A stretch of DNA of 64,000 nt from Craterostigma plantagineum (GCA_027422505.1 JAPQWV010000409.1:434001-498000), one strand, 5' to 3'. Shown: positions 33,316 to 46,130, counted from the first letter of the stretch. Notes: a model not told the origin generated them from the letters alone. Numbers and translations are program-made.

Positions 33316-35298
33316 TCAGTCGAGCTTAACCGAGGAAAACAGGTAGTGCACGAACCAAAACGAAGAAAGGAACCCAACCGTGCCAGTCGCAAGCATAATC
33401 GCCAGAACCATGAAGAGCGAATAGCCGAGATAAAGAGTAGCAGAGACGGGCCCGCTGAGGCTCTTAAGGTCAAAGACAAGATAATTCACAGAGTACAAGA
33501 AGATGTACAGAGCCACAGAGCCCGAGGCAAAGAAAGACTTCCACCACCACTTCCAGTCCTCGACGCAGAGGTGCATGTACGTCAGGACAAGCGACACCTC
33601 AGCGCAGACGACCACCAAAAGTATCATTACGACGAGGAGGAACCCGAAAACATAGTACACACGGCCCATCCAAAGGCTAGACATGATAAAGAAGAGCTCA
33701 ATGAAAAGCGTACCAAAAGGGAGAGTGCCCGCTCCAAGAACCAAGAGCCAAGATGGGTATTTCTGAGGCGGGATTTCTCTCGGGATTTGGTTGGTCCTGA
33801 CGGGGTACTCGATATGAGGGGCCTTCGCACCAAAGTAACCGCCAACGAGGGTAAGGGGTACGGAGATGCAGAACCAAAGGAGTATGAGAATGACAAACAG
33901 AGAAAAGGGTATAGCCCCAGTGCTGCCACTGCCCCACAGCAAGAAATTCAACGTGGTGAGGATCAAGAATGAGATTCCCGGGAAGAAACAAGCAGCTTTC
34001 CACGAAACGGAGACCCATCCTTTGCTATCCCCACAGAAGAGGGTTTTCGAGAGGCGAACAGCAACGTAGCCAGCCGCTATTCCAAGGATCATGTAGAAGA
34101 AGAGCATGCCACTGATGAGGGTCCCACGAGATGCTGGGGACATGAACCCTAGGGCGGCGAATAAGATCGTCACTATTGCCATACCAAGTATCTGAACTCC
34201 ATCACCTACCATTACGCACAAGAGGGACGGGAAAGAAGGGGCGCGGAAGACATCGCCCACCACGAGTTTCCAGCCCGAGAGCTCCTCGTTCATCTGTGCT
34301 TGAGCTTCTTTGTCAAGCTCTTCATACCTGGTGAGATCACGTCTGACCGTTCGTAAGAAGATAACAAGGACAATTCCAGCCAAGAAAGTGATCACCATGA
34401 GCGAATTTAAGATCGAGAACCAGTGAACCTTTGCTCCCTCCATCTTCAGATATGCATCCCACCTCGACGGCCACTTGATATCCCTCTCCTCAAAAGAAAC
34501 CTCATATGAAAAGGCCAGTGGCTCGTTTTCCTTGAGAGCCATACCTACCATGGCGGGATCACAATTAATCGGGGTGGGGTACTTGTCGTACATATTCAAT
34601 TTCTTTACTGAATCACCACTGTGCTGATAGCTACAAGCTTCGACCTCAAACCCTACAACCATGTATCCAGGTACCTCCGATCCCGAGTTTCCAACGGTGG
34701 GGATCACCTCTGCTCCATCGCCCGTACCCATAACACGGGCCACATTTGTCTCCTCATACTTATGAACAAGCACAGTAAATTTCAAGTGATTAAACACATA
34801 GTACCCATCTTGCACCTTAGCACCGACTGGATAACCCGTCCACCTCAGAGTATAACCATCCTTTTGAGTATACCTAATCGCGGGCAAGTTATCGAGGATC
34901 ACATTGACTTGGTACATCTCATCGATCCTCTTTTTCAAAAGCTTGTATTCCTCGGTGGACAATGTTTTGGTTTGGCATAGAAAGATGTTACTCTCGTTAG
35001 TGTACATCTTGAAGGTGTACGGTGAATTCTCAATCCTATCACCCATCAGGAGCTCGCCCAGATTTTCGGCGCTGTCTTTAATGCCCCCTTTCGGCTGGCA
35101 ATAGGGCAAGGTGTAATAGCCAAACGGCATCTCAGTTTCGATCGAGGTTAGAGAATTCACCTTCACGTTCAAGAGATCGCCGATTGCATATTTGTGAGGG
35201 TAACTACCCGGTAAATAAAACCCATGACCCAATTGGGAGAGCATCAACAGAGCAAGACATGCCCAGATCTCGAACTTTTTAGAACGATCCATCTTCAT
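33316..35298 (-). CDS. Transmembrane 9 superfamily (EMP70) protein
   Basis: TM9SF/nonaspanin proteins reside in Golgi and endosomes and take part in membrane-protein sorting. One uninterrupted coding exon of 660 residues, the normal size. The N-terminal signal peptide (CLALLMLSQLGHG) is followed by the mature start FYLPGSYPHKY typical of the family, a lumenal domain of about 250 residues, and then nine hydrophobic helices from about residue 290 on. GYYTLPYCQPK, GWKLVVGDVFRAPSFP, SRGTLISGMLFFYMILGIAA and YPVRTNQIPREIPPQ are conserved EMP70 blocks. The C-terminus SVKLD carries the KxD/E COPI-binding signal that keeps TM9 proteins in the Golgi. Start may be MKMDR or the second Met. Typical of plant TMN7-9-like proteins; exact member not fixed. 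Confidence 0.95.
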   Translation of the reverse strand: MKMDRSKKFEIWACLALLMLSQLGHGFYLPGSYPHKYAIGDLLNVKVNSLTSIETEMPFGYYTLPYCQPKGGIKDSAENLGELLMGDRIENSPYTFKMYTNESNIFLCQTKTLSTEEYKLLKKRIDEMYQVNVILDNLPAIRYTQKDGYTLRWTGYPVGAKVQDGYYVFNHLKFTVLVHKYEETNVARVMGTGDGAEVIPTVGNSGSEVPGYMVVGFEVEACSYQHSGDSVKKLNMYDKYPTPINCDPAMVGMALKENEPLAFSYEVSFEERDIKWPSRWDAYLKMEGAKVHWFSILNSLMVITFLAGIVLVIFLRTVRRDLTRYEELDKEAQAQMNEELSGWKLVVGDVFRAPSFPSLLCVMVGDGVQILGMAIVTILFAALGFMSPASRGTLISGMLFFYMILGIAAGYVAVRLSKTLFCGDSKGWVSVSWKAACFFPGISFLILTTLNFLLWGSGSTGAIPFSLFVILILLWFCISVPLTLVGGYFGAKAPHIEYPVRTNQIPREIPPQKYPSWLLVLGAGTLPFGTLFIELFFIMSSLWMGRVYYVFGFLLVVMILLVVVCAEVSLVLTYMHLCVEDWKWWWKSFFASGSVALYIFLYSVNYLVFDLKSLSGPVSATLYLGYSLFMVLAIMLATGTVGFLSSFWFVHYLFSSVKLD

Positions 35299-37799
35299 TT
35301 CGCTTTATTTAGCAGATCTGGAAATCCCAGATCAAGAAATTCAACGGTAAACCCAAAGCTTGATTGGGTTAAGATCAGAAGGGCGCGCGAATCAACAAAG
35401 GCAATGCACACTCACCTGTTGAAAAACAGACACCACAGCAATTCAAATCCATTTAAAAGACGATTCGCTTAAAAATCGAAGACTGATTCAGGTATTGAAA
35501 ATAGACAGATCTCACCTGAGCTTAGGAAAAGAACAATGAGCAAGCAAGAATCGGAAGATCAAAAGCTACAGAAAACGTGCAGATGGGGAAATCGAAAGTA
35601 ATAAAAGAAATATAGATGGTAGAGTAGAGGCGGTTTAGTAGTGTCACCACGAGCTCGGCATTTTATAGCATCTCTTTATTGCAGGCGAAGACAAAAACCA
35701 CTCCTACCTATATTTTCATTTCTCTCTCTTTATTTATTTTATTTGTTTTTAGCTCTTAAATATGTTTCACCATTAACTTCCATGTGGATTTAAGTCAATG
35801 ATGAAGAAAATATTGTACTAATTAAATATGAAAATTTGGCACATAGAAGGAATTTTGCGGATTACAAGACATTTTACAATTAATTTTTGCTGATCAGTGC
35901 TCAATAAAAGTAACTAGTATTTCTTCAACGTTCAAACTTCAAACGCATGCGTTATATAACAAATACGTATATTAATTGTACAATAATAATTAACTAAAAA
36001 TAGAAGGGCAGAGTATAAAAATCTCATGTATAGATAATTTTATTTCTATACTATTATTTTTTTAAATTAATTTAATTGACCGATTAAATACGGGTTTATC
36101 CCAAGGGCTTAATAACATAGTATAGATTGTTGGACTGCATGAATTTTAATTGGACTATTTCAGACATTTTACTGCAGATTATTAGTTGGACTGGATTGGA
36201 CCCGTCCCATATGAGATATATTGGCCCATTATTTGATTGAGACACTCAAATGAATAGTTTCTTTTCCTTCTTTTTACTGACCTCTCGAGTCTCGACCATT
36301 GGCATTTATTATCTAAAGAAGTGGATGATGATAATCTTTATTAGAAAAATGCATTTCCTTTTCAACTGCACAAATCCCACCGCATGCATGCACGACTTTT
36401 ATTAGCCGATTAATTAATTTAATTTCATAATACTATAGAAAATTAATTAATAGATACAGATTTATCGCATGAGCGGCATGGAAATGTGCTAAAAGTTGGA
36501 TTCCACGTTGGGCGATTAGTGAGAAAATCTGTCTGTAAAGCAGTAGAAAGAAAGTTAACTAATTTGTCATTTTCTAACCTAATTAATTAATTATGAGCGG
36601 TGCTCCATGTTTCTCGATATCTTACTGAGATTTGAGAATCCTATTTCGCAACTGAAGCACCAAATGTTTTTCTTTTTATTTATTTTCGTTATGTATATGT
36701 ACTTTCTATTGTATTAAAGTTCGAGCAATATTATAGCGTGTGATTTCACGGGCACAATACGGTATGCAATAATTCGTCCACCTCGCATTAAATAGTCTCC
36801 AGCTCATATCTTCATTTAAAGATAATACATATTGTCTCCCAAGAATAAACAGCCTCTTAATGGCCTATGAACGGAATATTATAGTTGATCATCATCATCA
36901 TACGATCATAATTTCTAATGATGAATGACTAAGCATTTATGGCTTAGCATTTAAAATATGATCCATATTAAAGATTGAAAAAGAAGTATTAACCTATACA
37001 TTATGAAAATGTATACATGGAAAAGGCAAGTAAGATTCCGACATAATGTAGTGGGAAGTATAGTCTACATAATGAATGATAAGCAACGTTAAATCAGTTT
37101 ATTCTCAAATAATTATCATTGGACTGTCCCACTGAGACTAATTTATTAATTGAAGAGAGATAAGAACAAGTCAAGGCAAAGGCTCTTCTCCTCAAATTAC
37201 TCTAAAGTTGGTATTGATCGCGACGTTGCAGTTAAATAAAAAGCAACAAAGAATATGTTCATTTGCAATAAAGTTAAAACATAAAAAGAAATATTGAAGT
37301 AATTGCAAATTAAAGGAAGACGGAAAAAATTGCACATTTCCAGGCTAGAAGGACAGAAGGGGTAAAGTTAAATGACAAATCAACTCAAATAAAAACATGA
37401 TTTTTATTTCTTTTCTTCCCCGCAATAAATGATATTGTCCTTATATGCTAAGCTCCTTCTGATGATAAATTCAATATTAACTTGGCTCTTTTCTTTTGTT
37501 ACCAATCCCCATGAACTAAATATTCCCAAATTATGCACAGGGTGACATGAATATATTTACTTTGCTTTAAAGGAACAGAATTGCGGGTCCTTGTTTAAAA
37601 AGCAAACCACTTTATTATATTTTTCATATATTGGAGTTTGGACTAAATACAGTAGTAACTAAAATAAATAAATAAAAAATCGATATGCGTCAATCTTTTC
37701 TCTATTCCCCATGCATCAATTCGCATACACTCATCGCTTTCTTTTGTTTCTTTAGCAGTAGTAGTCAGTCCCTACCTTTCTTCTGCAGATCAGTTTCCA
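35299..37799. other. Intergenic region between divergent TM9SF and MOL1-like genes
   Basis: 2.5 kb, AT-rich, divergent promoters. 35299-35640 is the TM9 leader and may contain a 5' UTR intron. A CT-rich TM9 core region lies near 35720-35750. No coding sequence, mobile element ends or strong repeats seen in 35750-37680. Confidence 0.5.
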
Positions 37800-40730
37800 A
37801 TGGAGATTTCGTACATCTTCATCGCTCTTCTAATGGTTTCTTCGATGCTTCAGCTTCCCATTCAAGCCGTCGATCCTCTCTCCGAAGCTCTGCTGAGCTT
37901 GAAATCCGAAGTAGGAGAAGATTCCAAAGCCTTAGATGATTGGTTGCTGCCATCCCAAGAATCTACGAACGCCTCTGCTCAAATACGCGCATGTTCTTGG
38001 AGAGGAGTTAAATGCAGCGAAAACTCTTCGAAGATAATCGGTTTGGACCTTTCGATGAAGAATCTCAGAGGCCCATTATCAGGGAAGCAGTTCAACCTCT
38101 TCGTCGACCTCATGGAGCTCAATTTGAGCCACAACTCTTTCTCGGATCAGCTCCCGCCTGCGATTTTCGACCTCGGCGGTCTGAAATCGTTAGACATCAG
38201 CAGAAACAACTTTTCGGGCCGTTTTCCAAGTGGGATTTCTAATCTGCAGAGCCTCGTCGTCCTCGATGCCTTTAGCAACAGTTTCTCGGGATTATTACCG
38301 GCAGATGTTTCGAAGATTAAGTCTCTGAAGGTGCTGAATTTCGCTGGGAGCTACTTCAGCGGACCAATCCCATCAGATTATGGCTCTTTGAATCGATCGA
38401 GTTCATTCACTTGGCTGGGAATTTCCTCAGCGGTTCGATACCTTCAGAGTTGGGAAAGCTTCAAACTTTGTCTCACATGGAGATCGGCTACAACTCGTAC
38501 GAAGGTGGGATTCCGTGGGAATTTGGGAATATGAGTGGGCTCGTTTATCTTGACATTGCTGATGCTAATCTCTCTGGGCCCATTCCACAGCAGCTCAGTA
38601 ATCTCACCAAGCTTGAATCGATCTTCCTCTTCAGAAATCAGCTGAGTGGTAAGATCCCTGATGATTTCAGCAAGATTTCGGACCTCAAAAGCTTGGATCT
38701 TTCAGACAACTTGCTCACTGGTCAAATCCCCGAATCCTTTTCTGATTTGAAGAATCTGACGCTGCTGAGTTTGATGTATAATGACTTGAGTGGCTCTGTT
38801 CCTCAGGGCATTGCCCAGCTACCTCAGCTTGATACTCTTCTCATATGGAACAACTACTTCACTGGTTCTCTTCCAAAGGACTTGGGAAGATTTTCAAGGC
38901 TCAAACATTTGGACGTTTCGACGAATTACTTCGTTGGTAGCATACCGCCTGGTATATGTTCTCAGGGAGAGCTGCTTAGATTGATCCTTTTCTCGAACAA
39001 CTTCACTGGGAATTTGTATCCATCTCTTTCCAACTGTTCGTCGCTCATTCGCCTTAGGCTCGAGGATAATTCGTTCGCAGGCGATATATCTTCTTTACCC
39101 TTCGACAGAATGCCAGATATCTCTTACGTCGGCTTGTCTCAAAACAGTTTCAGCGGAGGCATTCCTTTGCAGATCAATCAAGCTTACGGGCTTCAGTACT
39201 TCAACGTCTCCTACAATCTGGGAATCGGCGGAGCTTTGCCTGCTAACATATGGTCTTTGCCTAATCTTCAGAAAATCTCTCTGACTTCTTGTGGCTTACA
39301 TGGTACAATTCCTTCGTTCGAATCGTGCAAATCGTTGACCGTTCTTGAACTGAGAACGAATAACTTATCAGGAGCTGTCCCGACGAGCCTATCGAACTGT
39401 GAGCAACTTTCGAGGATAGACTTCGCTTACAATAACTTGTCTGGTTCCATACCTTCAGAGCTCGCCCGTCTTCCTTCTATAAGTGAAATCGACTTGTCGC
39501 ATAACAGTCTCGATGGTCCAATCCCAGCTGAATTCGTAAACTCATCGAGCCTAAAGCTTCTGAACTTGTCTTTCAATAATATTTCTGGCGTGATTCCTTC
39601 GAACGAGGCCTTTCAAACGATGAACGAAAGCGTATTTCTTGGCAACCCTTATCTGTGTGGACTGCCCCTTCGAAAACCTTGTCAAGAATATGGGATTTCT
39701 GGTGGACTTCAATTGGAAAGCAGAAGAACCCGAAAGTTAGCTTGGATTCTTGTACTGTGTGCAGTCATAGTTTTACTCATCGTAGCTTCTGTGTTTGGGC
39801 TAATGTACTTCAAGAAAGGTTATGAAAGGCGCTGGAAGATGATTTCTTTTCCCGGGCTACCTAATTTCGCTGCAGAAGACGTTCTGAGGAGCTTCGATTC
39901 TGTCAAAACTCCCCACGCTTCCCGGGATTTAATTGTCCTTCCCACGGGAATCACTTTCTATGCGAAAAAGGTCGAATTTTCGCCGAAGGAAGAGAAGTTT
40001 GTGGTACAAGTCCTAACGAAGATGGGGAACTTGAGGCATAGGAATCTGACGAGGTTGCTCGGCGTTTGCCACAACAACAGCGTCGCTTATCTGCTGTACG
40101 ATTACATGCATAACGGGAATTTAGCGGAGAAGATTGGGGAGAGGAGAGGCTGGGAGGAAAAGCGTAGGATATTGAATGGAATTGCAAGCGCGCTCTGTTT
40201 TCTGCACCACGAGTGCTATCCTGCTATTCCACACGGCGATTTGAAGGCGGAGAACGTTGTTTTTGATGAATATATGGAGCCCCATTTGGTCGAATATGGG
40301 CTCGGGTCGATCCTTAAGTCGAGAAGCAGTTTGCTTCTAGGAGACGTTGGAAAGGCGACAGGTAACTAACCGACTGCATTCGTCTAGTATTTGAAAGTTT
40401 ATGCGTCGTGCTTGAATAAAAGTAACAAACTGATCTGTGATTGTCCGAATAGGGTTCATGGCATCTACTGTAGGAGACGAGGTTCATGCTGACGTGTACA
40501 ATTTCGGCGAACTCGCCCTCGAGACGTTAACTAGCGGGAAATCGAGGACTCGAGACTTACAGAGTGCTAATGCAAGAGATGATCTTGTAGGAGAAATATC
40601 CCAAGAAGATGGCAATGTTAAGTTCAAAGAGGAGATACAGTGTGTTGTTGACGTTGCTCTGCTTTGTTTGAGAAGTAGGCCATCGATGCAACATGTGTTG
40701 AAGATGTTGCCGGGATTAAGGAAGCCATAG
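37800..40730 (+). CDS. MOL1: LRR receptor-like pseudokinase, MOL1-like
   Basis: MOL1 (PXY/TDR clade) is a plasma-membrane LRR receptor-like protein known in Arabidopsis as a repressor of vascular cambium activity. Exons 37800..40361 and 40453..40730. Seen: signal peptide (SYIFIALLMVSSMLQLPIQA), LRRNT with DPLSEALLSLKSEV and ACSWRGVKC, about 20 LRRs, the distinctive HMEIGYNSYEGGIPWEFGNM, one membrane helix (LAWILVLCAVIVLLIVASVF) and a kinase-like domain. The kinase lacks a glycine-rich loop, has YAKKV, HGDLKAENVVFD and EYG in place of DFG, so it should be catalytically dead. One base is missing near 38395 (between LNR and IEFIHLAGN). Text match to Arabidopsis MOL1 is strong over the whole length, including LLYDYMHNGNLAEKI and CFLHHECYPAIPHGDLK. 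Confidence 0.85.
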
Positions 40731-41040
40731 GCCAGTTAAACCACTTATATGTGTAGTTCTAGTTACCCATAAATGTATAGGAGTTTTTTTGTCTGATGTG
40801 ATATAATATGTGTGATGCTTGTAAAGCGATATCATGTAATCACGAATGTTGTATTTATAAGATAATGGTTACCTGCACTTCGAGGACTTAATTTCAAGAT
40901 AATAGGATTCTGAAGATACACAAATCAAGTTCCTTCTTCAAACACCGTCTATAATACAACTCAAAACAGAGTAGTGATGCCGCAGTGATTGTTATTACAA
41001 TGCTGGCAAAAAAAAAAAAAAAAGAAACATAGAATCCCAT
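40731..41040. other. Convergent 3' region, MOL1-like / WDR76-like
   Basis: 310 bp between facing stop codons; contains a poly-A run at 41009-41023 and AT-rich 3' UTR sequence. No gene. Confidence 0.5.
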
Positions 41041-43520
41041 TCATGTATGGTTCCAAATATAAACCTGACCTCCACTTGTAGCCCCAGCAAGCATCCCTGA
41101 ATGAAGAGGATGTGCGTCGAATCGGCAAGGAATGGCAGTCACGAGATCACTTCTTAAGGTTGCAACAGTTTTGTTCTCAACTGTAGAGACAACATCGACG
41201 CCCCTCTCCATATTGCCTATGAAGATATACGAGTCATCCCATCCCCATATGCCTCTAATTCAACAAGAACTACATTAGGAATAATTTCATGCATATAAAA
41301 CAGTCTAGTAATGACTATTTTTCCACAAGCAAATGCAAGGCCTCGTACACTAAAGTGGTTCTTAGTATCTCAAGACAAGATACCAAAAAAAGATTATCAA
41401 TACTTTTACCTGAATTTGGAAATCCATCTGCCAGTCTGGTTGTTGTGGTACACCATGGACATGTTGTCATAATTAGCTCCACTTAAGATGCCAATATTGT
41501 TATCAATACTGCAAATGAGAAATAAAAAAGTGAGACTCAACATGAGTTCTTATGTGTTCCGTGCATAGATTTGACTGAATATAACACTAGGTCTAATGTT
41601 TCGATGACTAGTGCTGACATGTACCTGTAAATAACTATCAGGTACGACTGACATATTAAAATCAAATGAGTTCGCCGAGCACAGTGGATTACATCCCCTG
41701 AGTAATCTTTCTAACAAGGAAATTAACAGCTTTGAATGACAAAACGCAGACACAGACACAGAGGGCAAGTGCACGAACAGCAAAACGAACCTTGTGGTAG
41801 CCAGAACCTTCCCGGTGGGAGAGAAGTAAGCTGAATGAACAGCTCTCTTATGGCTAGCAACGTTCAGTGGTGTAGGCTTATGGGAGTTTATTTTCCTCAA
41901 ATCCCAAATGCAAGCGGTGCCATCCGTAGAACTTGTGGCCAATAGAGTATCAGCTTTTGTGGTGAAGTCTAAGGTGTTGATTCTATCTTCGTGCAAAACA
42001 CGAGAAAGTGACGATTTTCCAGACCTCAGATCCCAAACATTAACTGTACCCTTACCTTCACCAAAATATAGGGAGCTCGATTCTTGTGGACTCGAAGAGA
42101 AGGAGTATATCGGATACTCACTGCAATAGACCAGATCAAATACCTCTTTCTCCACGTCCATCGACCTAACAAACCCATCGTAGCATGAACTATACACCTA
42201 TCAAAATTTTGTAACTTGAAATTACTACATTATCAAGCAGTTTTAAATGGTGTCACAGCTAATAGTGCACCATGCATAAGATTTCCAGGTGTCTGCTTGT
42301 CCAGAGCCCCATCAGAAGAATTTAATGATAATCAAAATTAAGTACTTATACCTTTGACATTGAGCAAGGATTAATCACAATGCCAGAAATTGGCCCTGGA
42401 TTCGGTTTATAAACATATATGCCGTCACTTGCATCTTGCTCAGCATTGACATTCCAAAACCCAACATTTCCAAACTTGTTGCCAACAACCACCATTTGCA
42501 TATCCAGAGAAGGAAAAAACTTCATACTCATAATTCTGCCTGGTACCACGCGTGCAACGTTTTCGGGCCGCAACTTCAATTCATCCAAATCAACTGAACC
42601 TAGCATTCGTCTTTTCCTTTTATTGCATGCATTTAAGCCCTCGTTTTGATCCAAATGATTGATTTCACCGCTATCCTCCAGTGGATATTTCTTAGAGCAG
42701 CACAATATCATCTCCACAAGTTTTCCATCCGATCCATCATCACCAATATACATATCTTTCATTAGAATGGGACCCAGTTCTTTTGCGGGTTTAAGATCAT
42801 TCTGTGAATCCAAGTGAGGAGTTCTCTTAATCTTCTTTTCCTTCTCGTCTATATCATCAGTTAGACCACCAGCAGTAGCAGCATCAGGTGGCACCCCACG
42901 GGCCCTTAAAGAGCGGCGCAAAACTACGGGTGTTTCAGTTTTAGGCTTCTTGGACTGAATCTTCTTGTACGATTTGGATGCAGGCTCAGCCCTGTGGAAA
43001 AATCAATTCATAAACTATCACTCAAGACTGCCAAATTACACATTTTTCTGAAAGCAAGCGGAACCGTAGTTTGGTATATAGCAACAGCATTAGGACTTCC
43101 AAACATAAAAGTCGGTCAACAAATAACTCAGATTCTTCTTTCACGATTTCATAGAGAAAGCCCACTTATTGTGCACCTAGCAGAAGGAAACAGCACCAAA
43201 AAAAGCCGCAACATATCAAAACCCAATTCAATCCCTATGAATTCTTAAATTCAACTTTCTCCGAAAAACTCAAGCGCTAGATAAAATTACAAATTACTTC
43301 CATAATCCCAGTAAAGGCATCTTCCAACTCCTAAATTTCACCACAAACCCCCGGTAAAAAAGAAAAAAAAAAAAAAAAGAAAGAGGAATAGAGAAAAACA
43401 TCCTTACGTTTGAGTTCGTCTGAGTTCATTGACCTTCGAATGTATTTTGAGAGCGGCCAACATCTCGTCGTTGCGCTTAATGTTCTCAAGCCTCTCGCGC
43501 TCGTACGCCGTCAACTTCAT
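41041..43520 (-). CDS. WD40 repeat protein, WDR76-like
   Basis: Five exons (43520..43408, 42991..42352, 42197..41791, 41508..41410, 41254..41041) give 490 residues without breaks. The start MKLTAYERERLENIKRNDEM is the characteristic WDR76/CMR1 N-terminus. Basic linker (SKSYKKIQSKKPKTETPVVL) with VLRRSLRARGVPPDA, then a seven-bladed WD40 propeller: VARVVPGRIMSMKFFPS, VVVGNKFGNVGFWNV, VYSSCYDGFVRSMD, GTVNVWDLRSG, SSTDGTACIWDLRKIN, KRAVHSAYFSPTGKVL. Two blades end in WDLR (42024-42035 and 41895-41906), the DWD-box form that docks WD40 proteins onto DDB1-CUL4. WDR76 homologues act in the nucleus in DNA-damage and replication-linked protein control. Role in plants is inference. Confidence 0.9.
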
Positions 43521-44086
43521 CTTCGTTTCTCCCCCTTTTTTCCTTTTTGCAGTCAAGCGGCGAGCCAGAGTTTGTGTATATCATGAAATAGGGCGAGGGA
43601 ATTGGCGCGAAATCTGCCAACAATCAGTGATGACGTGGCGATTTCCTGACCGCGACTTGCTTTTATTTGCAATCTGCATTTAATTCGCGCCTTTCTCAAT
43701 TCTCACAAAAGATTTTAAATTAACAATTATACTATAATAATAACAATTTAGTTACGTCTTTTAGTTAATGTGCCTCAGTAATTTAGATATCGCAAGCCTG
43801 CCTTGGCAATATAGTACCAAGAATATTTAACAAAACTAAATAATAAAAAGTAATATTATTTTCTTATTCCGGGAATCTCCAAACCGTTTTGCCATCATTT
43901 TTAATTAGGGCTCGAATTTTCAAATATTCACTTCATCGTCGTCATCGCATAAACCCTCAGAGCAACCCTCTCCTCTCCTCTCCGTCCACCTTCGATCAAA
44001 TTCACTGTAGACGCACTACGACGAATCGATGAAACTGTTATTAGTGAATCAACAAGAGAAGACGATACGAGAAAAGGAGTTGGGAA
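43521..44086. promoter_or_regulatory. Bidirectional promoter between WDR76-like and DCN1-like genes
   Basis: 566 bp between divergent ATGs. Includes CAACTTT/ATTCGCGCC (E2F-like TTCGCGCC core near 43683-43692: ATTCGCGCC) and a second GGCGCGAAAT near 43605, both matching the plant E2F consensus TTTSGCGC loosely, plus AAACCCT telo-box-like text near 43950. Suggests S-phase-linked control of one or both genes; inference only. Confidence 0.45.
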
Positions 44087-45882
44087 ATGACGAGAGATCC
44101 CACCTTGCCTAAATCCAGTGATTTAGCGGAAGCCTCAGCTAAGAAGCGTCCTCGTAAATGTACGCGCGTGCCATTGCCTTTATCTTCAATGTCATTCCAC
44201 CTTTGAAATAGATTGTCGTCGTCTTCAGCTACTTCTTCTTCTTCTTTTTTGTGGCCCCCCTTTATTTTGGTCTTGATCCAGTGCGGTGCTTCGATTGTTC
44301 GGTGAGCAATCTTTGCTTGTTGTATCAGTGGTTGACTAAATTACGGTAATTGGTTTTATCGTCGTTCCGTATGCAAGCTTCTTTCCTTGTGGAGCCCCTG
44401 TCTGTTTCTTGATCGTGGCTTTGTTGAGTGGAGGAAGCGAATCAGAAGAATGTATCAAATTGATTTTTTTATCTGTTGTCCTTCGTTCCTTTGATTGATC
44501 TTCTAAAGCAGACCTTTTTTTTTTTTGAATTGGGCTCTTAGGTAGTCCAGCATGCATTGTATATTAAAGAAACATGTCTCTTTACATGGACTGACACTGT
44601 TCCTTTCTTTGTATTTTCAACTTTTTTTCCCGGCAGCGAAAAAGAAACTGGCGAGAGAGCAACAGTACTTGGATAGATTTTTCTTGAAGTATGCTGATAA
44701 AGAGTCGGGAATTATCGAGTGGGTTTATGCCTTCTTTCCCCTCTGATTAGTATTTACTTGGCGCGTAAAATTATTTTGAATGGACAAGAAAGAGGGCCTT
44801 TTAGCGACTTGACTGAGTCAATGATTATTAGAGATGAAGATGCCTTATGTTCTAAAAAATTTTCTCCTTAGGCCAACGGGAGTTGAAGCTCTGTGTGCAG
44901 ATTTAAACGTGGATCTTGCTGATATTGGGATTTTGAAGCTTGCTTGGTGAGTAATCCCCTGATCATTATGTCTTCTCTGGAAATTTTGATCAGAACTGAC
45001 TTTTCTTGAATTAAACAAAGGAAAATGGGAGCGGAGAAGCAGGGCTATTTCACTCAAGTAAGATTATTCTATTACATAAGCTGGAACGATCCGATGATTG
45101 TTTTCAATTATTTAGAGTCTCGTAACCTTTTCCTTGATTGTTAGGCAGAGTGGCAAAGAGGGTTGGAACCACTTGAAGTCACCTGTTTAACCAAACTGAA
45201 GAAAGCACTTCGAAACTTGAAGAATGAGGTAACTTCCATCGTAAAATGTCTTAAGACACAGACTAACTGTAACTCCTCTCCTTGAACCATTTTTTTCTTA
45301 TTGAAGGTTTTGGAACCAGACGAAATCATGGATTTTTATCAATTTGCTTATCGCTTTTGCCTTGTTGGTAAGTGTTGAATAGGGACTTGGTTCTTCTCTT
45401 AAGAACTGTTGGCTTATTTTGTGTGTGTTTGTATCCAACATTTACAGAAGAAGGGCAAAAGTATTTAGACATTGAGACCACATGCTCTATGTTAGAACTG
45501 GTCTTGGGCCCAATACACACTGATGAGGTTTATTCATTCATCGAATTTCTTAGGGTCTCTCTCTCTCTCTCTCTCGTACATACATAGATAGATACTCAGA
45601 GCCTCTCCTCTGATGCTATTCTCCTTTACCTAAATTTCTTGGGATAATTCAGATCCAAACTGCTTACAGTAGGATAACTATGGATCAGTGGACGAGCTTT
45701 CTTCATTTTTTTCGAGAGGTAAATGATTTTTTTAACATATCAACAATCTTCTTATTGCTTCTTACGTCACTTTTTTTTTGCAGTTTAACTTTCCAGACTT
45801 CGATAACTACACCACGGCTGAAGCCTGGCCGTTAATACTAGACAACTTTGTAGAGTGGATGAAAGCTAAAGGACAAAAATAG
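44087..45882 (+). CDS. DCN1-like cullin neddylation factor
   Basis: DCN1/DCUN1 proteins act as scaffold E3s for attaching NEDD8/RUB to cullins. Nine exons (44087..44159, 44637..44718, 44872..44946, 45021..45057, 45145..45228, 45307..45367, 45448..45554, 45653..45718, 45784..45882) give 227 residues with every phase agreeing. After a basic N-terminus (SAKKRPRKSKKKLAREQQ) comes the potentiating-neddylation domain: ADKESGIIEPTGVEALCADL, VDLADIGILKLAWKMGAE, FYQFAYRFCLVEEGQKYLDI, and the C-terminal signature EAWPLILDNFVEWMK. No UBA domain at the N-terminus, as in the shorter plant DCN1-like proteins. Exon 7 is followed by a (CT)n run right after the GT donor. Confidence 0.93.
45554..45578 (+). repeat. 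CT microsatellite at a splice donor
   Basis: GTCTCTCTCTCTCTCTCTCT begins directly at the 5' end of intron 7 of the DCN1-like gene; length variation here could affect donor strength. Confidence 0.7.
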
Positions 45883-46130
45883 ACCATGCCTGAGCCTGCC
45901 TCAACATCGATGAATAACGTCCCATACATGTTCAGCCCAAAAGAGGCAATCACTTCACATGAGTCAATGACTCGATGCAATACAACACAAATTCTTTGAA
46001 TCAATAATGAACTGTAAATCAATACAACAATAAATGAGAAGAAGATTGGATGAACTGTGACTTCTTATTCGATTACTACTAAAGTGAAGCAAACAATATG
46101 CCGAACGAACCCAAAGTCTCTTATTTGTCC

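Noticed and set aside
33346..33972. A 208-residue rightward frame opposite the TM9 gene
   Set aside because: Antisense shadow of the TM9 coding exon, highly charged with no similarity.
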